Origin: Gemmatimonas aurantiaca
GTDB taxonomy: Bacteria; Gemmatimonadota; Gemmatimonadetes; Gemmatimonadales; Gemmatimonadaceae
Direction of reading: 5' to 3'
Assembly: GCF_037190085.1 (NCBI RefSeq)
Contig: NZ_JBBCJO010000004.1
Coordinates: 62,001 to 126,000 of the forward strand
DNA: 64,000 nucleotides
Every line of letters begins with the position of its first letter. Position 1 is the first letter of the stretch. Below are positions 16,371 through 24,700 of this stretch, piece by piece. Position numbers and translations under genes: made by a program. A model generated the notes under the pieces. It was not told the origin of the DNA. It was given only the letters and a program-made list of their open reading frames with translations, and made no database searches.

Positions 16371-19300
16371 GTGTATCGTCGATTCCTGTCTCTGTGGTCC
16401 ATCGTCGTGCTGCTGGCGTGTCTCGCACCGCCGGCCATGGCACAGCAGGTGGACGTGATCCGGGGGCGCATCACCGGCGCCGACAATGAACCGCTCGACA
16501 ATGTCACCGTGATCGTCACGATGATCTCGGGCAACGTGAATCGCACCGCGCGCACCGATCGCAACGGTCGGTTCACCGTCACCTTTCCCAATGGCGATGG
16601 CGACTACATGGTCACCGTCAACGCCGTGGGATTCGCACAGAAGCGTTTCGAGATCAAGCGCGTCGCCGACGAGGAATTCCTGCTCGCCGATGCGAAGCTG
16701 ACCAAGGTCGGCACGGTGCTCGATGCCCTGAAAGTCACCGCGGACCGGCAGAAAGTCTCACGCAACGATGCCCAGCAGGACATCAGCGGCACCGACCGCG
16801 TGTTGCCCCCCACCAATGCCGCATTGCCACCGGATCAGATGGGCGATATCGCGGCCATGGCGGCCACCTTGCCCGGTGTGCAACTCGTGCCCGGACAGGA
16901 TGGGGGAGCGAACGGTTACTCCGTCATGGGACTCGGCGCCGATCAGAACACGACCACGCTCAACGGCATGAACTTCGGCGGCAGCGGCCTGCCCCGCGAC
17001 GCCGGCGTCACGAGTTCGCTGGCCACCTCGCCCTACGATGTGTCACGTGGGGGCTTCAGTGGAGGCCAGTTCAGTCTCCGGACCCGCGGTGGGTCGAACT
17101 TCAGTGCACGTGGACTGAGCTTCTTCGGTGAGGCGCCCCAACTGCAATGGATGGACGCGGCGGCACGTGCCACCGGTCAGCAATACAGCAACGGGTCGCT
17201 GGGCGGCAGCATTTCCGGACCGCTGGTGTTCGACAAGGCGTTCTACACCATGTCCTTCCAGGCGGGACGCCGCAGCAACGATCTGCAGACCCTGCTGAAC
17301 ACGTCGTCCACCGGCCTCGAGGCCACCGGTGTGGCCGCCGATTCCGTGCAGCGTCTGGTGGGCATTCTGGGCGCCTCGCAGATCCCCACCACGTTCGGCG
17401 GCACTGCCGACCATCGGTATGCGGATCAGGGAAGCGTATTGGGCGCAGTGGACTTCGCGCCGCCGTCGAGCACCAGCGGCACGGCGTACAATCTGACCTT
17501 CAATGGGTCGTGGAACCGGCAGAACCCCGCCACCACACTCACCACCGCGCTTCCCACCACCAGTGCGCAACGCACGTCGTACAATGGCGGTCTGCAGGGA
17601 CGGCACAGTGCCTATCTGTCGATGGGCGGCATCGATTTCCTGACCGAAACGTCGGCGGGCTTCAGCCTGTCGTCATCGGAGGGCTCCCCCGTCGTGGCAT
17701 TGCCCGCCGGACGGGTTCGGATCAACAGCGCATTCGCCGATGGATCGAACGGCGTGCAGACCCTCGCGTTCGGCGGCAACCAGACGCTGGCCACATCGCA
17801 GGCGTCCAACAGTTTCATGGCCACGAACACGCTCTCGTGGTTCAGCGCGAACAACAGGCATCGTCTCAAACTGGCCACCGAGTTCCGTCGTGACGGTTCG
17901 TCGCAGGACCAGACGACCAACCGACTCGGCACGTTCACGTACAACTCGCTGGCCGATCTGCAGGCCGGCATTCCGGTGTCGTTCACACGCACACTGTCCC
18001 CGCGGGAACGTGATGCCAGTCAACTCATCGGCGCGATTTCGCTGGGGGATTCGTATCGTCGCAACGACCGCCTGCAGTTCCAGTACGGACTGCGCGTCGA
18101 TGCCAACCGGTTCCTTGATGCGCCGGCGGCCAACAGCGCCATCGCACAGCGGTTCGGCGTGCGCAACGACGAAGTCCCCAATGGGATCTACCCGAGCGTG
18201 CGGGGCGGCTTTTCCTGGCAATACGGCACCGCACCGCAGATCGGCGGCTTCGCCGGGGCGTTCCGTGGTCCGCGGGCGGTGGTGCGTGGTGGCATCGGCA
18301 TGTTCCAGAACATGCCGCAGGCCACGCTCATCGGATCGGCCATCGACAACACCGGTCTGACCAGCGCCATCCAGCAGTTCACATGTGTGGGTTCCGCAGT
18401 GCCGATGCCCAACTGGGCAGCGTACACCGATGCGGTCAACATTCCCACACGCTGCGCCGATGGCACCACGGGCAGCGTGTTCGCCAACAGCGCGCCCAAC
18501 GTGACGCTCTTTGCGAAGAACTATGCGCCGTCCAGCAGTATCCGTTCCAATCTGAGCTGGAGCGGACCGGTGCTGCAAAACCGGATCAATGCCTCCTTCG
18601 ACGCGACCTATTCCATCAATCAGCGTCAGTCGAGCTTCGTGGACCGCAACTTCGGGGGTATCCAGCGATTCACACTCGACAACGAAGGCCAGCGTCCGGT
18701 GTACGTCAGCGCCGGCAGTATCGTCCCACTCACCGGGGGCATTGCCGCGGGTGACGGACGTCTCGATCCGGCCTTCCAGCGTGTCACGGAACAACGCAGC
18801 GATCTCGCTTCACGCAGCGCACAATTCAGCGCCCGCTTCGCGCCGATGTCGTTCAACACCAACATCAGCTGGAACGCGAGCTACACCTACAGCAATGCAC
18901 GCGAGCAGTTCCGCGGCTTCCAGAGCACCGCGGGCGATCCGAACGCGGTAGCGTGGTCGCGCTCGCCGTTCGATTCCCGGCATCAGATCACCTACAGCAT
19001 CACCTGGAACGCCTTCGATTTCATCCGCATCGCCTGGGGCGGTCAGTTCCGCTCCGGATCCCCGTTCACACCCGTCATCGGCGGGGATGTGAACGGCGAC
19101 GGATACAGCAACGATCGGGCGTTCATCTTCGATCCGTCCAATACCACCGACGCGGCCACGGCGGCGGCCATGCGCTCCCTGCTCGGCGACGGGTCGTCGG
19201 TGGCGCGGCGCTGCCTCGAAAAGCAGCTCGGCACCCTCGCCGCGCGCAACAGTTGCGAAGGTCCATGGATCAGCACGGCCAACCTGTCCTTCTCGTTCAA

Positions 19301-20129
19301 TCCGCTCAAGGTGCGCATGCCGCAGCGCGCCACGCTCAGTTTCAATGTGAGCAACCCGCTGGGCGCGGCGGACCTGCTGCTGCATGGACAGAACGATCTG
19401 CGCGGATGGGGACAGCAGGTATTCGTCGACCCGGCCCTGCTCTACGTGCGCGGATTCGATCCGGTCACGAAGCGTTACAAGTACGAAGTGAATCAGCGGT
19501 TCGGCGCCACGAACCCGCTGTACCAGGCGTTCCGGGCGCCGGTGACGGTCAGTGCGATGCTGCGTTACGACATCGGCCCCACCCGTGAACGACAGGTGCT
19601 CACGCAGGCGCTCGATCGTGGACGCCGCACGCAGGGCACCAAGGCGCCCGAAGCGCTGATCAAGGCCCAGTTCGGCAACGGCGGTGTTCCCAATCCGATG
19701 GCCACCATCCTGCGCGATCAGGACACGCTCAAACTCTCGGCGGCGCAGGCAGACAGTCTGGCCATGATGAACCGCCGCTATACAGTGCGTCTCGATTCCA
19801 TCTGGGCGCCTATCGCCAGGCGGTATGCGGAACTCCCAGACGGCTACGATCGGGACCGGATCTACTGGGAATACGTGAAGGCACGTGAAGCCAGCATCGA
19901 CATGCTGCGCGGTTATGCGCCCGCGGTGAAGCAACTGCTCACCGATACGCAGCGGCGTCAATTGCCGGCCTTCATCACGTCGTCGCTCGACGATCGCTAT
20001 CTGAAGAGCATCCGATCCGGCACCGCCGGCAGTGGCGGCTCGACGATGATGCTTCCCGGAGGCGCCACCTTCCTGGGCGCGGGCGGCATGGGCGCCGGTG
20101 GTGCCCAGACCACGATCATCATGCGCTGA
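16371..20129 (+). CDS. TonB-dependent receptor (Oar-like) with a helical C-terminal extension
   Basis: A large outer-membrane protein. A GTG at 16371 gives a good signal peptide (VYRRFLSLWSIVVLLACLAPPAMAQ); the longer frame from 16284 has no signal-like start. Next come a carboxypeptidase-regulatory-like beta-sandwich (about 25-105: VIRGRITGADNEPLDNVTV), a plug domain (about 140-260, with MGLGADQNTTTLNGMNFGG) and a beta-barrel up to about residue 1065. Instead of ending with an aromatic residue at the last strand, the protein continues for about 185 residues: a charged helical region with LSAAQADSL and LLTDTQRRQL segments reminiscent of the LTxxQ motif of Spy/CpxP chaperones, then a Gly-rich tail. 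The ligand is unknown. No iron-related genes are adjacent. Confidence 0.88.
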   Translation: MYRRFLSLWSIVVLLACLAPPAMAQQVDVIRGRITGADNEPLDNVTVIVTMISGNVNRTARTDRNGRFTVTFPNGDGDYMVTVNAVGFAQKRFEIKRVADEEFLLADAKLTKVGTVLDALKVTADRQKVSRNDAQQDISGTDRVLPPTNAALPPDQMGDIAAMAATLPGVQLVPGQDGGANGYSVMGLGADQNTTTLNGMNFGGSGLPRDAGVTSSLATSPYDVSRGGFSGGQFSLRTRGGSNFSARGLSFFGEAPQLQWMDAAARATGQQYSNGSLGGSISGPLVFDKAFYTMSFQAGRRSNDLQTLLNTSSTGLEATGVAADSVQRLVGILGASQIPTTFGGTADHRYADQGSVLGAVDFAPPSSTSGTAYNLTFNGSWNRQNPATTLTTALPTTSAQRTSYNGGLQGRHSAYLSMGGIDFLTETSAGFSLSSSEGSPVVALPAGRVRINSAFADGSNGVQTLAFGGNQTLATSQASNSFMATNTLSWFSANNRHRLKLATEFRRDGSSQDQTTNRLGTFTYNSLADLQAGIPVSFTRTLSPRERDASQLIGAISLGDSYRRNDRLQFQYGLRVDANRFLDAPAANSAIAQRFGVRNDEVPNGIYPSVRGGFSWQYGTAPQIGGFAGAFRGPRAVVRGGIGMFQNMPQATLIGSAIDNTGLTSAIQQFTCVGSAVPMPNWAAYTDAVNIPTRCADGTTGSVFANSAPNVTLFAKNYAPSSSIRSNLSWSGPVLQNRINASFDATYSINQRQSSFVDRNFGGIQRFTLDNEGQRPVYVSAGSIVPLTGGIAAGDGRLDPAFQRVTEQRSDLASRSAQFSARFAPMSFNTNISWNASYTYSNAREQFRGFQSTAGDPNAVAWSRSPFDSRHQITYSITWNAFDFIRIAWGGQFRSGSPFTPVIGGDVNGDGYSNDRAFIFDPSNTTDAATAAAMRSLLGDGSSVARRCLEKQLGTLAARNSCEGPWISTANLSFSFNPLKVRMPQRATLSFNVSNPLGAADLLLHGQNDLRGWGQQVFVDPALLYVRGFDPVTKRYKYEVNQRFGATNPLYQAFRAPVTVSAMLRYDIGPTRERQVLTQALDRGRRTQGTKAPEALIKAQFGNGGVPNPMATILRDQDTLKLSAAQADSLAMMNRRYTVRLDSIWAPIARRYAELPDGYDRDRIYWEYVKAREASIDMLRGYAPAVKQLLTDTQRRQLPAFITSSLDDRYLKSIRSGTAGSGGSTMMLPGGATFLGAGGMGAGGAQTTIIMR

Positions 20130-20148
20130 CCCGGGCTTCAATCGTCTG

Positions 20149-20208
20149 GTACGTCGTTACGTCGATTATCACGTCGATCATCACGCTGTTCATCACATCG
20201 TCCATCGC
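20149..20208 (+). repeat. Degenerate 12-bp x 5 repeat between receptor and propeller genes
   Basis: GTACGTCGTTAC, GTCGATTATCAC, GTCGATCATCAC, GCTGTTCATCAC and ATCGTCCATCGC stand in register. They lie in the 124-bp gap between two co-directional genes and are outside any supported coding sequence. Same period as the repeats in the his operon. Confidence 0.7.
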
Positions 20209-20253
20209 GTTGTTTCGGCCCCGATCCTTTCTCTCCCTCACAGGGCTCTCCCG

Positions 20254-21633
20254 ATGTCTCTCCCGAGGTCGCTCCCTCCGATCCGCACGCTCGCGACCGG
20301 TGCCGTCTGGCTTGCCGCGAGTGCGACCCTCGCATCGACTGCCACGGCGCAGAACCGCCCGGCCATCCGGCCACTCGGCCCGACGCTCGCCACCACCAGC
20401 GATTCGCTGGGTATGGTGAACAACGTACGGGCCCTCTCCGACGGGCGGCTGCTCATCAACGACGCCACCAGCCGGCGTGTGTTGCTGGTCGACACCACGT
20501 TCAAAGTGCTGGCGGTCGTCGCCGATTCCACCGCGAGCACGGCCAATGCCTATGGACCACGCTCGGGTGCGCTCATCGCCTATCGGGGCGACTCCACGCT
20601 GTTCGTGGATGCCGCATCGCTGTCCATGCTGGTCATCGATCCCGCCGGCAGGATCGCGCGCGTGATGTCGGTGCCGCGTTCACAGGATGCCATGGTGCTG
20701 GCGGCCGGCGGACTTGGCAGTTCGGCGTACTACAGCGATGGACATCTGGTGTATCGCGGCTCACCGGCGCTGCAGATGCGCATGGCGGAGAGAAGTGGCG
20801 CTGGTGGCGGTGTACCGCAGATGCCCACGCAACCCGACAGCATGCCCATTCAGCGCGTGAACCTGCAGACACGCGCCGTCGACACGGTCGGATTCGTGAA
20901 GGTGCCGAAAACCAACACCAGCATGAATCGCAGCGACGATGGCACCATCAGTGTGTCCATCGAAGTGAATCCCCTGCCGGTGGTGGACGAGTGGGCGGTG
21001 ACCGCGAACGGCGATGTCGCCCTGATCCGGGGCCGCGACTATCACGTGGACTGGATCTCGCCCGGCAGGCAGCAGCGCAGCTCCACGAAGATTCCCTTCG
21101 ACTGGAGGCGCCTCGGCGACGAGGACAAGGTGCGGCTCATCGACTCCGTGAAGGCCATCCGCGACCGCCAGGCCGCGGCCAATCCGGGACAGGGTCAACA
21201 GATGGCGCAGGCATTCGGCGCGGCGATGGGTGGTGGTGCCGTCGCGGCCGGCGGAGCTGGTGGTCCCGTGGTGATGCGTTTCGAGGTGAACGGCGGCCCG
21301 GGTGGCGCCACCAGCGGGCAGGTGCGTGCGCCGCGTATCTCCGCTCCGCAGATCAACTACGTCTCGCCGAGCACCCTGCCAGACTATCAGCCCCCGTTTT
21401 TTGCCGGCAGCGCGCGGCCCGACGCCGACGGCAACATCTGGGTGCGCACCATTCCGACCAAGCCCGAACCGGCGGGTGTCGTGTACGATGTGATCAACGA
21501 CAAGGGCGAAGCCGTCGACCGCGTGCTCGTTCCCGAAGGACGCGTCATCGTGGGCTTTGCTCCCGGTGGTGTGGTGTATCTCGCCGCGCGTGATGGCATG
21601 AGCACGAAACTGGAGCGTGCGCGCGTGCGGTGA
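20254..21633 (+). CDS. Secreted six-bladed beta-propeller-like protein
   Basis: About 459 residues with a signal peptide ending ASTATAQ. Repeated short segments of the type SDGRLLINDATSRRVLLVDTTFKVLAVV and PDADGNIWVRTIPTKPEPAGVVYDVINDKGEAVDRVLVPEG fit the blades of the 6-bladed propeller (NHL-like) proteins common in Gemmatimonadota and Bacteroidota. A Gly/Ala-rich insertion (about residues 325-355) interrupts the middle. The ATG at 20254 is chosen; the upstream in-frame part is the 12-bp repeat. The gene follows the TonB receptor on the same strand and ends before a large bidirectional inverted repeat. Specific function unknown. Confidence 0.75.
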   Translation: MSLPRSLPPIRTLATGAVWLAASATLASTATAQNRPAIRPLGPTLATTSDSLGMVNNVRALSDGRLLINDATSRRVLLVDTTFKVLAVVADSTASTANAYGPRSGALIAYRGDSTLFVDAASLSMLVIDPAGRIARVMSVPRSQDAMVLAAGGLGSSAYYSDGHLVYRGSPALQMRMAERSGAGGGVPQMPTQPDSMPIQRVNLQTRAVDTVGFVKVPKTNTSMNRSDDGTISVSIEVNPLPVVDEWAVTANGDVALIRGRDYHVDWISPGRQQRSSTKIPFDWRRLGDEDKVRLIDSVKAIRDRQAAANPGQGQQMAQAFGAAMGGGAVAAGGAGGPVVMRFEVNGGPGGATSGQVRAPRISAPQINYVSPSTLPDYQPPFFAGSARPDADGNIWVRTIPTKPEPAGVVYDVINDKGEAVDRVLVPEGRVIVGFAPGGVVYLAARDGMSTKLERARVR

Positions 21634-21670
21634 TGGCGCACGTCGCCGATCCGCTGTCGGCGACCAACAG

Positions 21671-21818
21671 ACAACAACAAACAGCCTTGCCGCGGGTTTC
21701 GCGGATGGGGCGGAAACAACACGGATCAACAACAGGATTTTTCCCGTAGTTATCCGTGCTGTTTCCGCTCCATCCGCGTAATCCGCGGCAAGGCTGTTTT
21801 TTTTGTTTGCTGTTGTTC
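21671..21818. repeat. Long imperfect inverted repeat between convergent genes (terminator-like)
   Basis: Left arm 21671-21726 and right arm 21752-21818 are largely complementary: CAGCCTTGCCGCGG pairs with CCGCGGCAAGGCTG, and GCGGAAACAACACGGAT pairs with ATCCGTGCTGTTTCCGC. A-rich sequence precedes the left arm base and a run of T follows the right arm, so the structure can work as a terminator in both directions. It separates the propeller gene (+) from the lipoprotein gene (-). The arms are far longer than a terminator needs, and the core resembles the hairpin at 33014-33048, so it may be a copy of a dispersed palindromic element. Confidence 0.75.
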
Positions 21819-21821
21819 GTT

Positions 21822-22334
21822 TCAGTCGCCCGCGCGTTCCTGTATCCGCACCGGTCGTGACGCGCTCCGACAGAGCTGCTCGCCCGCCCGGCAATAGCTC
21901 GTCAGCAACGTGGCGGTGAGCGGCACCAGGGTACGGGGCAACACCAGCGACACCTCGCCGGTGAAATAGGCACTGTCCGGCGTGATGCCGTGGCCGACGA
22001 AGGCATGCCGGGCGCCGTCGGTCATTTCCAGGACGGGCGGCTGCAGGGCATTGATCTGATCCCCCGGCGACGCCAATACCGTGAGAATCACCGAATCGCC
22101 GCGAAAATTCACGCGGATGTCGGGCCCCAGATCACGCTCCGATGCAGCCCCGCGCGTGAAACCCCGCAACGCCGCACCGATGCCTTCACTTGCTCCCGAC
22201 GCCGCATCCGTTGCAACCCCATCCGGCGTCGCACTCCGGGCCGCGTCGCCCGAAGCGCGACCGGAATCACACGCCGTCCCCGCGAAGGCGAGGACGGCGA
22301 GGAAAGCAGAGGAGAAACGCCGGCTGTGGGACAT
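21822..22334 (-). CDS. Small lipoprotein of unknown function
   Basis: About 170 residues. From the ATG at 22334 the protein reads MSHSRRFSSAFLAVLAFAGTACDSG, with a lipobox Cys. A low-complexity Ala/Ser/Asp-rich stretch follows, then a compact domain that looks all-beta (VNFRGDSVILTVLASPGDQINALQPPVLEMTDGARHAF ... FTGEVSLVLPRTLVPLTATL). Two Cys (SYCRAGEQLC) near the end may form a disulfide. No family is recognised. A longer frame from 22376 precedes the lipoprotein signal and is rejected. Confidence 0.7.
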   Translation of the reverse strand: MSHSRRFSSAFLAVLAFAGTACDSGRASGDAARSATPDGVATDAASGASEGIGAALRGFTRGAASERDLGPDIRVNFRGDSVILTVLASPGDQINALQPPVLEMTDGARHAFVGHGITPDSAYFTGEVSLVLPRTLVPLTATLLTSYCRAGEQLCRSASRPVRIQERAGD

Positions 22335-22414
22335 ATCTGAAATATAGCCTCGTCGGATCGGGACTCCGGTCGTCAACCCGATCGAGAATTCCTGAGCAAT
22401 CCCTCAGCAGTCGA

Positions 22415-23389
22415 TCACGACCCCGGCTGACGCCGCGGGGGAGCCGGCAGTGTACCCTTGTTGGCGATCGCCTTGTTGATCGCGTCCACGGTGACGCCAG
22501 TCCGGAACTCCACGATCCGACGGGCGAGCTCGGTGTTCTTCTTGCGATCGGCAATCGACACCCCGTTGATCGTCGCCTTGCCTGCCTTCACGCGTTCGTC
22601 GAACCGCACACTCTTCGGATCGTCGAGGAACATGTTGAGCGTGATGATCGCATCGTCGTGCAGATTGTCGGAGGCGCCTTCCACGAGGCCATGTGACTTC
22701 ATGTACTCGGTCACACCTGCGTAGTCGTAGTACTCCTGCACATGGGCCACCACCGGCGACCCCTGCCAGATCTGCGTGAGGGAATCGGCCACGAAACGCT
22801 GCCCGCCCTGATTGCCGCCGCTGTCACCGATGAGGATGATGTTCGTGAAGCCATGCACCTTGAGACTGTGTACCAGATCGGTGAGCAGGCCGCGGAATGT
22901 GGCTTCGCGCACGGTCATGGTGCCCGGCGAGACCATGTGTCCCGTTGGTGGTTCGAAGCCCCCTTCGGGCACGAACTTCACGATGGGCGCACACAGCGCA
23001 TTGCCGAGTTTGCGGGCGATCGCTTCGCAGTTGGCATGCAGCACATAGTTGTGTTTGCCCGTCGCCAGCCACGGCCCGTTGGGCTCCATGCCGCCGGTGG
23101 CGATGATCACCGTGGTCTTCCCCGCCTTGAGGGCATCGCGGATGTCCATCCACGTCATTTCCTCGAGCCAGACCGTATTGGGAGCCGGCAGGGGATTGGG
23201 CGTATCGACGCAGTTGTAGGGGTTCTGCGCGCAATTGCCGCCCCCTCGTGAACGGGGATCACGCGCCCCGCCCGGCTGAGCATACGCGGTGGAGGCCATC
23301 GTCGCGAACACGGCCGCGGACGCCAGGACGGCGGCAACGGACGTGGCGAGCGAAGTACGCGGGGATCGCGTAATAGAAAGGTGAGGCAT
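22415..23389 (-). CDS. Secreted creatininase-family amidohydrolase-like protein
   Basis: The core matches the creatininase/FAPy-deformylase family: LEEMTWMDIRDALKAGKTTVIIATGGMEPNGPWLATGKHN corresponds to the usual substrate/metal segment (LPxGxxExHGxHLPxxTD), and HGFTNIILIGDSGGNQ to the conserved HG..NGHGGN segment. Several expected metal ligands are altered (Asn instead of His after Glu, DSGGNQ instead of NGHGGN), so the metal site may be modified. The signal peptide (ASTAYAQ) starts at the ATG 23389; most family members are cytoplasmic, so a secreted form is notable. Substrate unknown. Confidence 0.8.
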   Translation of the reverse strand: MPHLSITRSPRTSLATSVAAVLASAAVFATMASTAYAQPGGARDPRSRGGGNCAQNPYNCVDTPNPLPAPNTVWLEEMTWMDIRDALKAGKTTVIIATGGMEPNGPWLATGKHNYVLHANCEAIARKLGNALCAPIVKFVPEGGFEPPTGHMVSPGTMTVREATFRGLLTDLVHSLKVHGFTNIILIGDSGGNQGGQRFVADSLTQIWQGSPVVAHVQEYYDYAGVTEYMKSHGLVEGASDNLHDDAIITLNMFLDDPKSVRFDERVKAGKATINGVSIADRKKNTELARRIVEFRTGVTVDAINKAIANKGTLPAPPRRQPGS

Positions 23390-23581
23390 GCTGGTCGTAC
23401 CGGTGGGAGAGAAAGCAATGCGGTGGGACGCGGCGTGATGACAGCCGACCGCACGACATTGCGTCTTTCCGCGCGGTCGCGCCAGTTTCACGACGCAGAT
23501 TTCGTGATGCTTTTTCCGTTGCGCTCCCTCCTTCCCGGCGCTGCAATGTTCCATCTTCCGCCCACTGTCGGACGCGTGTTC

Positions 23582-24595
23582 ATGCCCCGCTCTTCTCTGG
23601 TGCGCACATTGGCGTGCACCGCCCTGTTCGCCGCGCCGCTGGCTCTGGCGCCGTCCCATTCCCTGCAGGCCCAGGCCGCGTCAGGCGGGGCCCCCGTGGT
23701 GGACGTCAAGACACTGGCCGAGATCCATGTCGCGATCACTGCCGTCAACGATTCCGCCGATGCCCGACAGGCACAAGCCAAGAACAAGACCGGCGAAGCC
23801 CAGCACGAACTCGCGGTCAAGAAGCGGGAACTCATCGCCGAGGTGCTCAAGGCGAGAGGACTCACGGACAGCGCCTATCAACGCCAGCGCTTCATGGTGA
23901 GCACCGACGTCGAACTGCGCGCCCAGTTCGACAGTCTCGTGGCGAAGATGACCGGCGCGCCGTTGCCGGGTCGGGTGGCGGCACCGGTGGCCCCCGGCTT
24001 CGTCGCGGCCAGTGCCCTGCCACCCGGCATGGTGGGGACGCACATCGGACATGTCACGACCAGCTTCGTGGACACCCCCGAAAAGGTCGGCTTGCTGCCG
24101 CTGGCGTTCAGCGAAGCGCAGGTGGCTTCACAGCATGCGGCGCTGGCCACACGCGCAACGAGTGATCTGGCCGCCATGAAGCTGCACGCGGGCCATGTGC
24201 TGCACGCCGTCGATCCCACGGTCGTCACCACCGGCCCCGGCAAGGGGTTTGGCGTGAAGCGGGCCGCCCTGGGCGTGGCGCAGCACATCGAACTCGCGGC
24301 CAAGGAGCCCGGCGCGTCTCCCAACGTGAAGATCCATACCACGCACATCGCCACGGCGGCGCGCAGCACGGCGGCGCGGGTCGATCAGGTGGTGGCGCTG
24401 GCGAAGAAGATCCAGGAAACCAACGACGTGAAAGAAGCCGCGACGCTCACCGGTCAACTGGCGTCGCTGGCATCACAGTTGGCCGCCGGTGCCGACACCA
24501 ACGCGGACGGCCGTATCGACTGGGGCAATGGCGAAGGGGGACTGCAGCAGGCGCAGGAACACATCACCCTGCTCCTGGCGGGTGAGAAGAAGTAA
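23582..24595 (+). CDS. Secreted protein with an EF-hand-like loop, unknown function
   Basis: About 337 residues. The ATG at 23582 (MPRSSLVRTLACTALFAAPLALAPSHSLQA) gives a signal peptide; further upstream codons in frame are not signal-like. The first third is helical and charged (DVKTLAEIHVAITAVNDSADARQAQAK), resembling DUF4142-type secreted helical proteins. The C-terminus holds DTNADGRIDWG, which fits an EF-hand calcium loop or a dockerin-like loop, followed by a helix. His residues are frequent (HIGHVTT, LHAGHVLHAV, IHTTHIATA). No firm family. A perfect hairpin terminator follows 25 bp after the stop. Confidence 0.65.
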   Translation: MPRSSLVRTLACTALFAAPLALAPSHSLQAQAASGGAPVVDVKTLAEIHVAITAVNDSADARQAQAKNKTGEAQHELAVKKRELIAEVLKARGLTDSAYQRQRFMVSTDVELRAQFDSLVAKMTGAPLPGRVAAPVAPGFVAASALPPGMVGTHIGHVTTSFVDTPEKVGLLPLAFSEAQVASQHAALATRATSDLAAMKLHAGHVLHAVDPTVVTTGPGKGFGVKRAALGVAQHIELAAKEPGASPNVKIHTTHIATAARSTAARVDQVVALAKKIQETNDVKEAATLTGQLASLASQLAAGADTNADGRIDWGNGEGGLQQAQEHITLLLAGEKK

Positions 24596-24620
24596 GCCGA
24601 TTCCATCACGGCGGTGAACG

Positions 24621-24655
24621 ACGAGGGGGCCACGGCAGTGCCGTGGCCCCCTCGT
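24621..24655. terminator. Bidirectional terminator hairpin
   Basis: A perfect 16-bp stem (ACGAGGGGGCCACGGC / GCCGTGGCCCCCTCGT) with a 3-nt loop lies between the convergent genes ending at 24595 (+) and 24701 (-). No long T-tract follows, but the stem strength and position support a shared terminator. Confidence 0.75.
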
Positions 24656-24700
24656 GCATTTCCGCAACGTCTTCAGCGCGTCTTCAATGCGTTCGTCAGC

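Noticed and set aside
20149..20215. His-rich N-terminal extension (YHVDHHAVHHIVH) of the propeller protein
   Set aside because: It is the translation of an intergenic 12-bp repeat; the signal peptide starts at the ATG 20254.
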